Origin: a virus
Reading direction: 5' to 3' (one strand)
DNA: 38,281 nucleotides
IMG/VR virus record: IMGVR_UViG_3300034101_000828
Location: 1 to 38,281 of that record
Numbering within the stretch: position 1 is the first letter of the stretch; each line of letters opens with the position of its first letter. The notes beneath the pieces are model-generated. The model saw nothing but the letters and a program-made list of their open reading frames with translations. It had not been told where the DNA came from and searched no databases. Below, one piece after another: positions 1 through 10,010 of the stretch. The position numbers were made by a program, and so were the translations under genes.

Positions 1-182
1 GTACCTGTTGGTGTACTGGCTGGTGTACCTGTTGGTGTACTGGCTGGTGTACCTGTTGGTGTACTGGCTGGTGTACCTGTTGGTGTACTGGCTGGTGTAC
101 CTGTTGGTGTACTGGCTGGTGTACCTGCCGGTGTATTGGGTGGTGTACCTGTTGGTGTACTGGCTGGTGTACCTGCCGGTGT
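1..182 (-). repeat. Coding minisatellite, 24-nt unit encoding TPASTPTG
   Basis: Two alternating 12-mers (plus strand ggtgtactggct and ggtgtacctgtt) form a 24-base unit, repeated with near identity over the first ~120 bases and then with variants up to the SSTPAG junction. The array continues beyond the left edge. On the minus strand it encodes a Thr-Pro octapeptide inside fibre A. All unit lengths are multiples of three, so gain or loss of units keeps the frame. Confidence 0.95.
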
Positions 183-1970
183 CGAGGAAGCAAGCGGCGA
201 AGGTTCCGGTGGGGCCTCGCAAGATCCAGTCCCAAGATCACATCCTCCCTGGCCTTCTCGTGCTACCATACTGGAAACTATGTCCTCTACTGGTGTAAAT
301 ACATCTGCACATTGGGCGCAGACACAGCACGATGCCGGGGATGTTGCTACACCTCCAACCGAACACGGTGCGCCACTAGCGCAGAACAATTCAGTACCAC
401 AATTTTTTTGTTGAACATCAGCATACGATAGCGTTATACTTCCAGTACCACATGCGCTGGGATCTGCTGCAGAATTAGCATCACCAATAACATAAACATC
501 TGCATAATCACCAGCCCCAAAGCAATCGTAGCATCCTTTCCAAACTGCTTTAACAGTTGCAGGATTGGTGCATTCTTCGTCTGCACAAGCACATTGGTAA
601 TCGATCTCTAATCTGCAGCCTGAACCACCCGCACCCAACATGGCCGGTGGATTAGAAGCAGTATCTGCGCTGAGTATGGTTTCATCTATTGGGTTTTTAA
701 GGGAACGATTTGTTCCAAAGTCTTGTTTCAACCCAATATAGATGGTATCGTCTTCACCTAAAGCGTGAGAGCCTTTTGCCCAAAATGATAAGGTTGCAGT
801 TTTACCGGAAAGTGTATTAACTCCCGGTATTTTTTGGTGAACATTGAAATATGTGGATGTATCGGGGTCAATACTTGCATGGCCTTGCATTTCCATGTAA
901 TACTTGCTACCGCTGTTCCCAATCACAGAAGAACTTATTGGGTTCATTTCAACCTGGCGAACACCGGAAATTACATCAGATGCGTTTCCAAATGCCGCTT
1001 CTTTAACCCATCTATCAGCAGTATAGCGAGTGCAGCAGGACAAAAACTCTTTACCTCGCTGCCAAACAGAGAAATTGCCGTTAACGATATGATTCTTAAT
1101 CTTTCTATCAAAAACTGCATCGCAGCAAGAACCTTCTATATCCGCTGAAGTAAATGAAACTGATCTGATTAAGAATCTAACTGCGGTATATTTCTGATTG
1201 TGATCAAAGTCATCAGAAAAAGATGAACCCAAAGCAATATCTTCTCCGGGTTGCTGTAGTGCTAGACTTTCGTGTATTCCGATACTGTCGTTCAGTATAT
1301 CAATACCAAATACGGTTTTGTTTTCCATATTCGGTACTCTAAACCTACCGTTATCGTTTCCGAATGTGTATCCAATTACATCGAATAGTTCAGGAAACTC
1401 TCCGGTAACATACGAATTGCCATTACACAGTAGCCAGCCAGCAATTTCATCAGCAGGCACTACTCCTTGTCTTCTAGCATACGGTTTAATAGTTCCTACC
1501 GGGACTATACTAGAAGTGTTCACTACACAATCTGCATCGTATGTGTATCCGATGTAATTGGTTACTACGCCTATGTTTTGGGTTTTAGCAATCAGAACTG
1601 TCTTGATTACAGAAGAAATCCCACCGGGGGGTACTAGTGTAATTCCGCCAGAAACAGAAGCAGACAGAAAGTAAACTTCACCAGGCACTAAATTCTGTGT
1701 ATTGATTGCAACTTCACCGCCAAGCACAACATCGTAGTAAAAGATGTCTTCGTTGCCTTCGCACTCCGTGGGGTACTGTCTTTCTACAACCCCTAGTGCT
1801 TCTGCTTGACTTATTTGTGTTGCGTTTGCCGGAACCCATCGTTCAATGGTATTGTCCCACTTAACTACATCGCCATCAGATACAATGTAATCATTACACG
1901 ACAGTCCGCGAATACGGATACTTTTTCCGTCCGCGTTGTTGTAAAAATTTGCAATTGCGCTTTTACTCAT
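1..1970 (-). CDS. Tail fibre / receptor-binding protein with collar domain (fibre A), partial at 3' end
   Basis: Translated by hand from the ATG at 1970; 656 codons are visible and the frame stays open to base 1, so the C-terminus lies outside the window. Residues about 25-145 form a GDVV...VYFLS...VVTNYIG module shared with the neighbouring fibres. Residues about 156-222 match the phage tail collar domain (VPVGTI, GWLLCNG, PELFDVIG, RFRVPN). At about 295 the VWQRG/YTADRW start of a beta-sandwich typical of phage fibres appears, followed by TLSFWAKG. A Cys-rich cassette (CACADEEC, GCYDC, CCVCAQC) comes next, then the [10 protein letters not shown] linker and a Pro-Thr repeat. It lies 13 bases after the preceding fibre gene, with only a weak ribosome site. 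It probably binds a host surface ligand at the tail tip; the ligand is unknown. It is a close paralogue of the gene at 6321-9986. Confidence 0.85.
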   Translation of the reverse strand, partial: MSKSAIANFYNNADGKSIRIRGLSCNDYIVSDGDVVKWDNTIERWVPANATQISQAEALGVVERQYPTECEGNEDIFYYDVVLGGEVAINTQNLVPGEVYFLSASVSGGITLVPPGGISSVIKTVLIAKTQNIGVVTNYIGYTYDADCVVNTSSIVPVGTIKPYARRQGVVPADEIAGWLLCNGNSYVTGEFPELFDVIGYTFGNDNGRFRVPNMENKTVFGIDILNDSIGIHESLALQQPGEDIALGSSFSDDFDHNQKYTAVRFLIRSVSFTSADIEGSCCDAVFDRKIKNHIVNGNFSVWQRGKEFLSCCTRYTADRWVKEAAFGNASDVISGVRQVEMNPISSSVIGNSGSKYYMEMQGHASIDPDTSTYFNVHQKIPGVNTLSGKTATLSFWAKGSHALGEDDTIYIGLKQDFGTNRSLKNPIDETILSADTASNPPAMLGAGGSGCRLEIDYQCACADEECTNPATVKAVWKGCYDCFGAGDYADVYVIGDANSAADPSACGTGSITLSYADVQQKNCGTELFCASGAPCSVGGVATSPASCCVCAQCADVFTPVEDIVSSMVAREGQGGCDLGTGSCEAPPEPSPLASSTPAGTPASTPTGTPPNTPAGTPASTPTGTPASTPTGTPASTPTGTPASTPTGTPASTPTG

Positions 1971-1983
1971 GTCGTGACTCGTA

Positions 1984-4900
1984 TCATTGCTCTAAACTGG
2001 CAGTTTTCCATTCTAGTTGTTTGTCTAAGTACTGCAATTCTTCAGGTCGATAGATATCACAGTCGCACTCGTATCCAAACGATAACAATGTATTACTGTT
2101 GTCTGCTTGCACATCTGCTTCAACAGTAAATCCTCTTTGAGTTACTGTTGAATCGATGATATCTATGTTAGCCAAACCTGAAGTGCTTGGATTCAATGCG
2201 GATATAATGGTTCGTGGAGCATCACATATCTTTTGTTTCTTGAGTTCAACCTGATACTCAAGGAAAGACTCTCCACCCACTACGAAATAGTCTCCCGTGC
2301 CAGCGCAAGAATTAGTTTCAAAGAATGCTTGGCAGGATTCTACTTCTTCTATTCTATCAGGAGGCACAAATGCCGTAAAGGTGCTTCCAGTTTCTAACTG
2401 AAACTGTGCCAAATTTAGTGTTCCTTTATGCGAGAATGAGATGGGAAAGTTAGATACGCACGGTTCACAAACGGCATTTTCTGAGCAAGGAATTGTTCCA
2501 AAAGATTCGCCTAGTCTATTTCTAGGAGGAACTTCTACTTCACTAAGAGTTTGGCAATAACCGTTACTCAAATGTGTCCACAACTGTAGTGCCATATAAT
2601 CGGTTCCACTATTTCCAATGTATCTGTCACTTACATCAGGTACATTGAATACCACTTGGTATTGTTGCCACGAAGTTGTTACTTCAATGGCAGCAAATGC
2701 AGAGCATCTGTCTTCGCTTATTCCACATTGAGTGTCTTCAAACTGACTAAAGTAATCAACCGCATCGTATGATATGAACTGACCGCCTAATTCTGTACAC
2801 TCGTGTACTGTTTGATTTTCTGCTCGTGCATGGGTTACAAAGAAACTACTAGTACCTCCAATTAGTTGTGAACCTATTTCAACCGAACAACAAATTCCAA
2901 GCACTCCAGTTGGATCATAGTTTTTAGGAACAGACATGTCCGTATAGCATGAACCACCCCCGCGTCTTCCTCTGAAAGAAATTGGGTAGTCGGTCAGAAC
3001 AGTACTACATCTACATGCAAGAGGATTTGTTTGAGCAATATTGGTTGCATGATTTACTGCTATGGTTGTAACCGATGAAGGAAATTGTGATAGAGTTCCA
3101 GCCTCAAACTGTTTAACTTGTTCGTATAGAGCCTTAGATATTGAAATCGTATCAGTTGTAAACGAGAAGGATGCTCCTGCTTGTACTGCAAAGTCTCCTA
3201 CCCCTTCCATTGTCGGTGTGCAGGTATTAACTTGTTGCGAAGCATAGATTGAGACACCTGAGTATGTAATGGTATGTACATGCGGTACACATGTTTCGCA
3301 TGTTGGATTTTCTTTACAAACCATAGTGATGGTTATGGGCAAAGACACAGCACTTTCAGTAGTTTCAACTACTGGAGTGTCATTTAGCGTAATAGATTTT
3401 GCCTTTGCAGATTTGCCTTCTATTTTTGAAGTGTCTACTGTATTGTTGAAAACGAATACATTTTGTCCTAGAGTTTGATCGTAAATGTCAGTACGCCGAG
3501 ACACCGGAATCTCATACTTGTCGGGTGATGGAAACGCTGAAATTGTAGAAATGAACTTTAAGGATTCTATTTGTTGTGATGTGGGAACTGCTAAAAACTT
3601 GTCTGAAATAGAATTTGTTCCGCCTTTAGAAGAGGCATCTGCTATAAAGTACTTTGTATACGGCTCAGATGGAGTAAAACTTTCTCCTTGATAGAACAAC
3701 GGATTGAATACCAATTGCTTTTGAATGTCTCCTGCAGGCCATCGATGCCCGATAATTCTTTCGTAATCACCAAACTGCGAGTTATCAAGGAATCCTGAAA
3801 ATGCAAGGGTTTCGTCCCTGCTATCTCCTGATGCGGATACAAGTGAAGTAGTCTGAACCAACGAAGAATACTGGCTATCTCTGTAAGAAATTGCTGAAAC
3901 TGGATAGGGAGTATCGTATCCAAAATGCTGTTTAAGGTTTACATAAACTGTTCCGGGAGTGTTTGATCTGGCCCAAAACGATAAGCAAACTATTTTATCT
4001 GATAAGGTACGCACATCAGAAATACGATTTTCCAAAACACAGTATTCCAAAGAAGTATCTTCTCCGGGTCCGCTAATAAACGACTGGTATTCCATGTAGT
4101 GAGTCGGATACTGGTTTTGTAAAGACTCAGGAATTGATGTGTCTATTGTTGCAAATGATTTGCGATTGCATTTGCCAATGTATTTGGAAGGCGATTCTTC
4201 TGATCCGTAACCTTCTGGGCAAAAACCAACCTTTCTGAACCATCTGTCTGCGGTATACCGATTAAGATCAGCGATGTGATCAAACTCTACTTTACTTGGG
4301 TCTGTATCAAACTGTACTCCTCTTTGCCAAACATTAAACGATCCATTTGGAATCCAGTTGCGTATAGCACCACCAGCACCACGACACGATTCGATATTGA
4401 CATACTTTGCTATAGCCTTTGCACGGATATAGAAATTACAATGGTACGATGCTTGTCTATTTTTGTTTACGCTAGTTTCTGCGTATCCGTTTCCTTCGTC
4501 AATTACTCCTTCTTCGCTAGGATCTATTACAATATCGTCGTTTCCACCGTATGCAGTTTGCTGTTCCGCGCCAACATTTCTTCCAATTAGTATTCTACCC
4601 TCTAATTCAGGAGGAATAGGTGGAGTTGGAGTTGGAGTTGGGGTTGGACTGTTTGATACCGCCGGTCGGGTGGGTGTCGGTGTCTGTGTAGGTGTCTTTG
4701 TAGGTGTCTGTGTAGGAGTTTCCGCCGGAGTACCACCTGGCGTCTGCGAAGGCGTCTGCGTGGGTGTGTTTGTAGGCGTCTGTGTAGGCGTCTGCGTAGG
4801 TGTCTTTGTAGGCGTCTGTGTAGGCGTCTGTGTGGGAGTATCACTCGGAGTTGGAGTATCCGGTGGAGTATCAGTTGGTGGTGGAGTATCAGTTGGCGGT

Positions 4901-6321
4901 GGAGTTTCTGTTGGCGGTGGAGTATCAGTTGGCGGTGGCGGTGGAGTTGGAGTACCTGTTGGCGGTGGAGTTGGAGTCGTAGTTGGTTGAACTCCCTGTT
5001 GGCATCCCCATCGGGTATCATCTCCGGGTGCCGGGCACATACAGCACGCGCAGAGATCGTCTGCAACATCTGCTGCATCGGTAATGGGGCCGCAGGTTCC
5101 CTGACACCCGCACGCGCCGCATTGAGTCGCTGTTTGTTCGTGTATTCCGGCTGCAAAGGCTCCCATGCAAAATGCGTTTGGACGGGAACTAACCTCGCCT
5201 TCGGGGACACATCCCTGTATACTGGTAACGGCACATAATCCCGAAAGTCCGCCTGGCGGACTGCTTTCGCTAATGTCTTCACAAGGATATGTACCTTCCT
5301 CCGGTATACAGTTTGCAGTTACCCAACCGTATCGAACTCCACCACATCGTTCAGGAGGAAGTTGGGTTTGAAACGCTGGGCATCCCAGCGCGGCCGTCGG
5401 ACAGGGGGGTACAGAACCAACGCAAACTGTAACTCCTAATTCTACTTTAACTGCATTACAGCAACTTATGCTACTCGCGCTTACACCGCACAAATCAGCA
5501 CCACCCGCTTGTGGTGGACAAGTTCCGCATTGGCCTGGCTGGCATACCTTATACCATCTAATAGCAGTATATTCCACGCAGTCGGAGTCACACCCTGCCA
5601 GTAAACTTGAAGAGGCTGGCTTAGTACTTGGCTGAGTATTCCACATATCAGGAACTCTAAATCTACCAGCCGTAGATGGAGTTCCGTATGCGTTACCGAT
5701 TACGCTGTACAGTTCAGGATAGGTGTCTATCAAATACTCAGAACCATCACACAGCAGCCATCCTTCTAGATCTTGTGGAGTTTTTTCACCACCACACACA
5801 TAATCTATAGTTCCAACTGGAATAAGGTTCTGAATAAAAGCAACACATCCGTTTGTGTCTTCCACATAACCTCTGTAATTAACAACCAACGAATTTACGA
5901 ATCCGTCACCAGTTGAATTCAAGGTAACTATCAATGGCTTTCTAACCATTGGATCACTTACATTAATTACAGGAGGTGTTGCAGAAAGCACTCCCGGAGT
6001 ATCACTCAGGAAGTACACAGTATTTTCTTGAACTGTTCCTGCAGGATCTGTAACAACCAACGAATCTGGCAGCAAAAGGCTGCCACGATAAACCACATCA
6101 AACTTGTAATTGTCGATTACTTCAACTACACCCAAAGCATCTGATGAGCCTGTCAGATTAAAGTAATACCAGTCAGATTTGCGCCAATCTGAAACAGTAC
6201 CGTCAAAGTACACCACATCCCCGGTAGAGAATCCGTGTCCTGCGCGCCTATAATTTCCCCGCGACCGAAGAGAGTCGGGAGCAAACCCCTTTGAAATTTC
6301 AAATGCGCTTTTATCCGCCAT
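1984..6321 (-). CDS. Giant tail fibre with collar domain, Cys-rich region, Pro-Thr linker and split beta-sandwich (fibre B)
   Basis: The start is placed at ATG 6321 ([11 protein letters not shown]), which overlaps the upstream TAA as TAATG and follows GGAAGAGG; an upstream in-frame ATG at 6360 lies inside the previous gene. Product about 1445 aa. Order: GDVV...VVNYRG module (about 35-165); collar domain (about 170-230, [17 protein letters not shown]); Cys-rich region (about 256-444, many CxC/CCxC motifs); Pro-Thr linker (about 444-570); [17 protein letters not shown] beta-sandwich from about 664 with LSFWARS. After RDETLAF about 380 extra residues with more Cys intervene before the domain resumes at [12 protein letters not shown] (about 1215). 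It ends with the fibre signature FQLETGS...SCQAFFE (about 1305-1330). Likely an adhesin at the baseplate; the receptor is unknown. Confidence 0.85.
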   Translation of the reverse strand: MADKSAFEISKGFAPDSLRSRGNYRRAGHGFSTGDVVYFDGTVSDWRKSDWYYFNLTGSSDALGVVEVIDNYKFDVVYRGSLLLPDSLVVTDPAGTVQENTVYFLSDTPGVLSATPPVINVSDPMVRKPLIVTLNSTGDGFVNSLVVNYRGYVEDTNGCVAFIQNLIPVGTIDYVCGGEKTPQDLEGWLLCDGSEYLIDTYPELYSVIGNAYGTPSTAGRFRVPDMWNTQPSTKPASSSLLAGCDSDCVEYTAIRWYKVCQPGQCGTCPPQAGGADLCGVSASSISCCNAVKVELGVTVCVGSVPPCPTAALGCPAFQTQLPPERCGGVRYGWVTANCIPEEGTYPCEDISESSPPGGLSGLCAVTSIQGCVPEGEVSSRPNAFCMGAFAAGIHEQTATQCGACGCQGTCGPITDAADVADDLCACCMCPAPGDDTRWGCQQGVQPTTTPTPPPTGTPTPPPPPTDTPPPTETPPPTDTPPPTDTPPDTPTPSDTPTQTPTQTPTKTPTQTPTQTPTNTPTQTPSQTPGGTPAETPTQTPTKTPTQTPTPTRPAVSNSPTPTPTPTPPIPPELEGRILIGRNVGAEQQTAYGGNDDIVIDPSEEGVIDEGNGYAETSVNKNRQASYHCNFYIRAKAIAKYVNIESCRGAGGAIRNWIPNGSFNVWQRGVQFDTDPSKVEFDHIADLNRYTADRWFRKVGFCPEGYGSEESPSKYIGKCNRKSFATIDTSIPESLQNQYPTHYMEYQSFISGPGEDTSLEYCVLENRISDVRTLSDKIVCLSFWARSNTPGTVYVNLKQHFGYDTPYPVSAISYRDSQYSSLVQTTSLVSASGDSRDETLAFSGFLDNSQFGDYERIIGHRWPAGDIQKQLVFNPLFYQGESFTPSEPYTKYFIADASSKGGTNSISDKFLAVPTSQQIESLKFISTISAFPSPDKYEIPVSRRTDIYDQTLGQNVFVFNNTVDTSKIEGKSAKAKSITLNDTPVVETTESAVSLPITITMVCKENPTCETCVPHVHTITYSGVSIYASQQVNTCTPTMEGVGDFAVQAGASFSFTTDTISISKALYEQVKQFEAGTLSQFPSSVTTIAVNHATNIAQTNPLACRCSTVLTDYPISFRGRRGGGSCYTDMSVPKNYDPTGVLGICCSVEIGSQLIGGTSSFFVTHARAENQTVHECTELGGQFISYDAVDYFSQFEDTQCGISEDRCSAFAAIEVTTSWQQYQVVFNVPDVSDRYIGNSGTDYMALQLWTHLSNGYCQTLSEVEVPPRNRLGESFGTIPCSENAVCEPCVSNFPISFSHKGTLNLAQFQLETGSTFTAFVPPDRIEEVESCQAFFETNSCAGTGDYFVVGGESFLEYQVELKKQKICDAPRTIISALNPSTSGLANIDIIDSTVTQRGFTVEADVQADNSNTLLSFGYECDCDIYRPEELQYLDKQLEWKTASLEQ
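4610..4990 (-). repeat. Coding Pro-Thr repeat tract in fibre B
   Basis: Tandem 6-, 12- and 18-base units on the minus strand encode [12 protein letters not shown] and [15 protein letters not shown] motifs over about 125 residues, linking the Cys-rich region to the VWQRG domain. The unit length is a multiple of three throughout. Long antisense open frames over this tract arise from the repeat and are not genes. Confidence 0.93.
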
Positions 6322-9300
6322 TAGGATACCTCTTCCCATCTGCACGCGGGAGACTGACAATACGGATCATTTGGACACGGACTTTCATATAGATCTACAT
6401 CAATTTCGTACTCTAAATATGCAGCACACATTCCAAGAGTAGTGCCTGGATTTGGTGATGTACTTAGTGTTGTGCTTAAGTACAGCAAAGCACTTTCTGT
6501 GCTGTAGCAATCAACTCCGGCACTATTTAGGGTGCAATTACCGATTCCAAATTGTTTATAGTGACCTTGTATATTCACACAAGGCGCCTTTAACTTTCGT
6601 TTGGGAACCATGAAGTTTATGGAATCGTAGAAGTTTCTTGTAGTATTTTGTTTTGTTAAGCCACCTATTGATAGGTTTTTATCGCGTTCATAGTATCTTT
6701 GACACTTTTTAAGTTCATCTAAGTAATCCGTTTCTTCAAACGGAGCAGCGTTCTGCCCACGAATAAGTTGAACACCGGTTATATGAAGAACTCCTTCGTA
6801 GTTAAAATTGTTAGCAAAAATAAGTGGCAAACAACAATACTGCACACACTCATAATCCTTAAATTCTGATGGTGATGGAGTTGGGGTTGCCGTGTTACTT
6901 GGTGTCTGTGCCGGTGTCCCTGTTGGTGTTGGGGTTGGTGTCTTTGTTGGTGTCTGTGTAGGCGTCTGTGTAGGTGTACTAGCCGGTGTACCATCTGGCG
7001 TCTGTGTAGGCGTCTGTGTAGGCGTCTGTGTAGGCGTCTGTGTAGGCGTCTGTGTGGGTGTTTGTGTGGGTGTTTGTGTGGGTGTTTGTGTCTGTGTTGG
7101 CGTCTGTGTTGGCGTCTGTGTGGGTGTTTCCGCCGGTGTACCACCCGGTGTGCTGGTTGGTGTACTGGCTGGTGTACTGGCTGGTGTACCTGTTGGTGTG
7201 CTGGCTGGTGTGCCGGCTGGTGTGCCTGCCGGTGTGCCGGCGGGTGTGCTGGCTGGTGTGCCGGCGGGTGTGCCGGCGGGTGTGCTGGCTGGTGTGCCGG
7301 CGGGTGTGCCGGCGGGTGTGCTGGCTGGTGTGCCGGCGGGTGTGCTGGCTGGTGTGCTGGCTGGTGTACCTGCCGGTGTCGAGGAAGCAAGCGGCGATGG
7401 CTCCGGTGGAGTCGAGCAAACTCCACTCCCGCAGTAATCGCCTCTTTCTAGTATATCACCCACGACTTCCTGTGCGCGCGCGTCTGTAAATACATCTGCA
7501 CATGCGACGCAAACGCAGCACCCCTCCTCACTAACTGCTATGCCGTCCATTGAACACGGTGTGACACCATCGGGGCAAATCTTCGCCGAACCGCAATTTT
7601 CTAATTGAATTGTCTCAAACGAGAAACTTGCACTCCCACTAGTACACGCACCTTCAGGATCTACACTAGGTCCAGGCTCACCAATGATGTAGCGGTCGCC
7701 TGCAGCCTGACCGAGGAGACAGTCCCAACATCCTGTCCAGTACGCCTTGGTGATTACGGGAATAGCACACACCGCATCGCTACAGAAGCATGAATATTCA
7801 ACTTCCAACTGACAGTTTCCAACCAACAGGGCAGGAGGAAACAGAGTTTCAGTTTCTGTTCCTGTAACTGGTTGTTCTGTTTGGTATACATTTGGATTGG
7901 GTGTTCCTGTGCAGTTTCCTGCAAAATACATGGTCCAGAATTGTACACCAATAAAACTATTGGATCCAATGTATCCGTCTGCAGGTTTGGTTTCCTGTAC
8001 ATCAGGAATATCAAATACCACTTCATACCTGGTCCAGTTTGCACTTTGTCCGTATAGATTAATTTCTACTGGAGTAGAATACGCATCGTCTAAAATGCCT
8101 CGTGTGCCGGCAAAATGTTGACGCATAGTAACGTATACTGATCCGGGTTGTGTTCCACGAGCCCAAAAACTTAAAGTAGCACGGGTATCACTCAGAGTTC
8201 TTGCGTCTTCTATACGATTTTCTAGGTAATGGTAAGATTGATTTGATCCTGTGATAAGTGTAGACGATACTTGATACGAAGTTTCTTCTGCAGAGGAACG
8301 AGTCGCAGTCAGTAAAGTTCCTTGAACCTGAGCGTATGATGTGATGTTATCCGGTAGTTCTATACTCCGAGCATCTTCTGTTATTTGTTCTCCGTCTTCA
8401 AGAGGAACGATCATTGCTCCGGGATTATAACTTGTATGTTTTACCCCTCGTTTTAGAGCATGGTATGTTCCTGTTAGAGCAGAGGAATCCAATGGAGGAG
8501 ATATACTGTAGTCTTCAAACCAACGATCTGCAGTATACTGTGGCTGAGCATCAAACGTTTGCTGTGTAAATTCCTCACCTCTTTGCCAAACTAAGAATGC
8601 CCCGTTTGTTATTACATTTTCATTGCTTCCAACCGGAGATAAATCTGTGCAACAATCGTTGATAAACGATCCGCAATCTACTGTGTTTGTCTTGATTGCA
8701 AACACTAAGTTTACAGAACTTGCACGAGTATCTACAGTTGCTGAATATCCAGTTCCGCTCTGTATATCACTTCCCGGTTCTAGTTCAACCTCGTTTGATC
8801 CTGAGTAATCTCCCAAATCAGACTGGATGGTTCCTCCTCGACCGCTCATAACTGCAATGGGATCTGCTCCTCTGACTGTTCTGTTTCTGAGGTTGGGAAT
8901 AAAAAATTGAGTGTCTATTCCTGAGGCGTAAGGCGCTCTAACTTTTACAACCAAAGGAACCCCGACTTGATACGGAGAACTCATTCCAGACATTAGTACA
9001 TCACGGTCAATTACTACTCTTAGTCTATTTCTATCAACTATTCCGTCAATAATTGCAGATACTTCTGCGATAGATCCAACTGTTTCTTCTAATCTTAGAT
9101 TCAACGGTTGCTGTACAACTGCTGCACTAACATCAATGTCTTCATCAGAAAAATCAAGAATACAATACCCGTCTACTGCAGTAAATTGATCTGCTTGTGG
9201 TGGATTGACTTCTAAGGTTAATGTGGCATGAACACGAACATTTCCTCCAATTGCATCTGCCAACTGAGGATATTGAGCGGTTGTACACAGTCTTCCATCG

Positions 9301-9986
9301 GCGGGAATCCAAGAGTCTGGTAGGTTGGTTTTTAAGAATGCGCCGATTGCTCCAACCTTTTGAATGTCGTGTATATCAACCCATTCGTCCGGAAAACTCT
9401 CAAGTTTTGAACCAATATAGTTTACAACAACGGCTCGTTTGTGATCCAATGCTATAAGCATTGGTTTCACAACCGCAGATACCATTTTTCCACCGTATTC
9501 GAGTGGACTTTTGCAAACAAGTTTTCCTTCTTCGCCAGCAAATGGACTTAGATAGTAAACTCCACCGGGCGTATACTGAACAGGTGCTGATTCTGTTCCT
9601 GTAAGTAAAGCGTGTTGAGAATAGTTAATGTCTTCTTCATCAGGAATGGTTATCTCACCGCGATACACAACACTAAAGTAGTGTCGAGGATTGTTGCATT
9701 GCTGCGAAGTTTTAGTATTTGGGTCAAATGCAGACGATGGTAGTGCGCGTCTGGCATATTCTACGCTAGATGCATTGTTATTTACTCCCCGGTATCCACT
9801 ATGACTAACAATGCCAAGTCCTTCTGCAGTTTCCGCTAGATTTGCAGATGCCAAAACCCACATGGAACTAGCGCCATCCCAACGTACAACATCACCAAAC
9901 TGAAAGGTATGGTTTTCTTGATAAATCTTGGTGCTTCGGTATGCTCTACCGTCCCAATATGATCTGTGAAAAGCACTTAATCCCAT
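6321..9986 (-). CDS. Tail fibre / receptor-binding protein with collar-like domain, Cys-rich cassette and Pro-Thr linker (fibre C)
   Basis: 1221 aa; the ATG at 9986 is preceded by GGTGAGG. The N-terminal module ([24 protein letters not shown]) is followed by a diverged collar domain ([28 protein letters not shown]). The [17 protein letters not shown] beta-sandwich starts near residue 465, with [19 protein letters not shown] and [12 protein letters not shown] Cys-rich cassette (about 725-860) homologous to that of fibre A follows, then about 180 residues of TPAS/TPAG and TPTQ repeats. The domain then ends with the common fibre C-terminal signature GVQLIRGQ...[20 protein letters not shown] and about 110 further residues. 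The cassette therefore appears inserted between the body of the sandwich and its last strands. TAATG coupling leads to fibre B. Probably a host-recognition fibre; the ligand is unknown. Confidence 0.87.
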   Translation of the reverse strand: MGLSAFHRSYWDGRAYRSTKIYQENHTFQFGDVVRWDGASSMWVLASANLAETAEGLGIVSHSGYRGVNNNASSVEYARRALPSSAFDPNTKTSQQCNNPRHYFSVVYRGEITIPDEEDINYSQHALLTGTESAPVQYTPGGVYYLSPFAGEEGKLVCKSPLEYGGKMVSAVVKPMLIALDHKRAVVVNYIGSKLESFPDEWVDIHDIQKVGAIGAFLKTNLPDSWIPADGRLCTTAQYPQLADAIGGNVRVHATLTLEVNPPQADQFTAVDGYCILDFSDEDIDVSAAVVQQPLNLRLEETVGSIAEVSAIIDGIVDRNRLRVVIDRDVLMSGMSSPYQVGVPLVVKVRAPYASGIDTQFFIPNLRNRTVRGADPIAVMSGRGGTIQSDLGDYSGSNEVELEPGSDIQSGTGYSATVDTRASSVNLVFAIKTNTVDCGSFINDCCTDLSPVGSNENVITNGAFLVWQRGEEFTQQTFDAQPQYTADRWFEDYSISPPLDSSALTGTYHALKRGVKHTSYNPGAMIVPLEDGEQITEDARSIELPDNITSYAQVQGTLLTATRSSAEETSYQVSSTLITGSNQSYHYLENRIEDARTLSDTRATLSFWARGTQPGSVYVTMRQHFAGTRGILDDAYSTPVEINLYGQSANWTRYEVVFDIPDVQETKPADGYIGSNSFIGVQFWTMYFAGNCTGTPNPNVYQTEQPVTGTETETLFPPALLVGNCQLEVEYSCFCSDAVCAIPVITKAYWTGCWDCLLGQAAGDRYIIGEPGPSVDPEGACTSGSASFSFETIQLENCGSAKICPDGVTPCSMDGIAVSEEGCCVCVACADVFTDARAQEVVGDILERGDYCGSGVCSTPPEPSPLASSTPAGTPASTPASTPAGTPASTPAGTPAGTPASTPAGTPAGTPASTPAGTPAGTPAGTPASTPTGTPASTPASTPTSTPGGTPAETPTQTPTQTPTQTQTPTQTPTQTPTQTPTQTPTQTPTQTPTQTPDGTPASTPTQTPTQTPTKTPTPTPTGTPAQTPSNTATPTPSPSEFKDYECVQYCCLPLIFANNFNYEGVLHITGVQLIRGQNAAPFEETDYLDELKKCQRYYERDKNLSIGGLTKQNTTRNFYDSINFMVPKRKLKAPCVNIQGHYKQFGIGNCTLNSAGVDCYSTESALLYLSTTLSTSPNPGTTLGMCAAYLEYEIDVDLYESPCPNDPYCQSPACRWEEVS
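6868..7382 (-). repeat. Two-block coding minisatellite in fibre C (TPAS/TPAG and TPTQ units)
   Basis: From about 7138 to 7382, 12-base units such as ggtgtgctggct and ggtgtgccggcg encode TPAS/TPAG. From about 6900 to 7135, units such as ggcgtctgtgta and ggtgtttgtgtg encode TPTQ. Several adjacent units are identical, which suggests recent expansion. The array starts at the same SSTPAG junction as the fibre A array. All six frames stay open because of the periodicity, so antisense open frames here are artefacts. Confidence 0.95.
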
Positions 9987-10010
9987 TGTAGAAACCTCAC
10001 CCTATCTATC

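Noticed and set aside
1-182. Possible CRISPR array
   Set aside because: The repeats are directly adjacent, have no unique spacers and are coding in frame.
6322-6360. Earlier start of fibre B at 6360
   Set aside because: It would overlap the upstream fibre gene by about 40 bases; the ATG at 6321 has TAATG coupling and a good ribosome site.
6892-7489. Long open frames on the plus strand and in other minus frames over the Pro-Thr repeats (also near 8-414, 4463-4990 and 12856-13749)
   Set aside because: They exist because the repeat unit is a multiple of three and lacks stops in any frame; products are simple Val/Gly, Cys/Trp or His/Arg repeats with no ribosome site.
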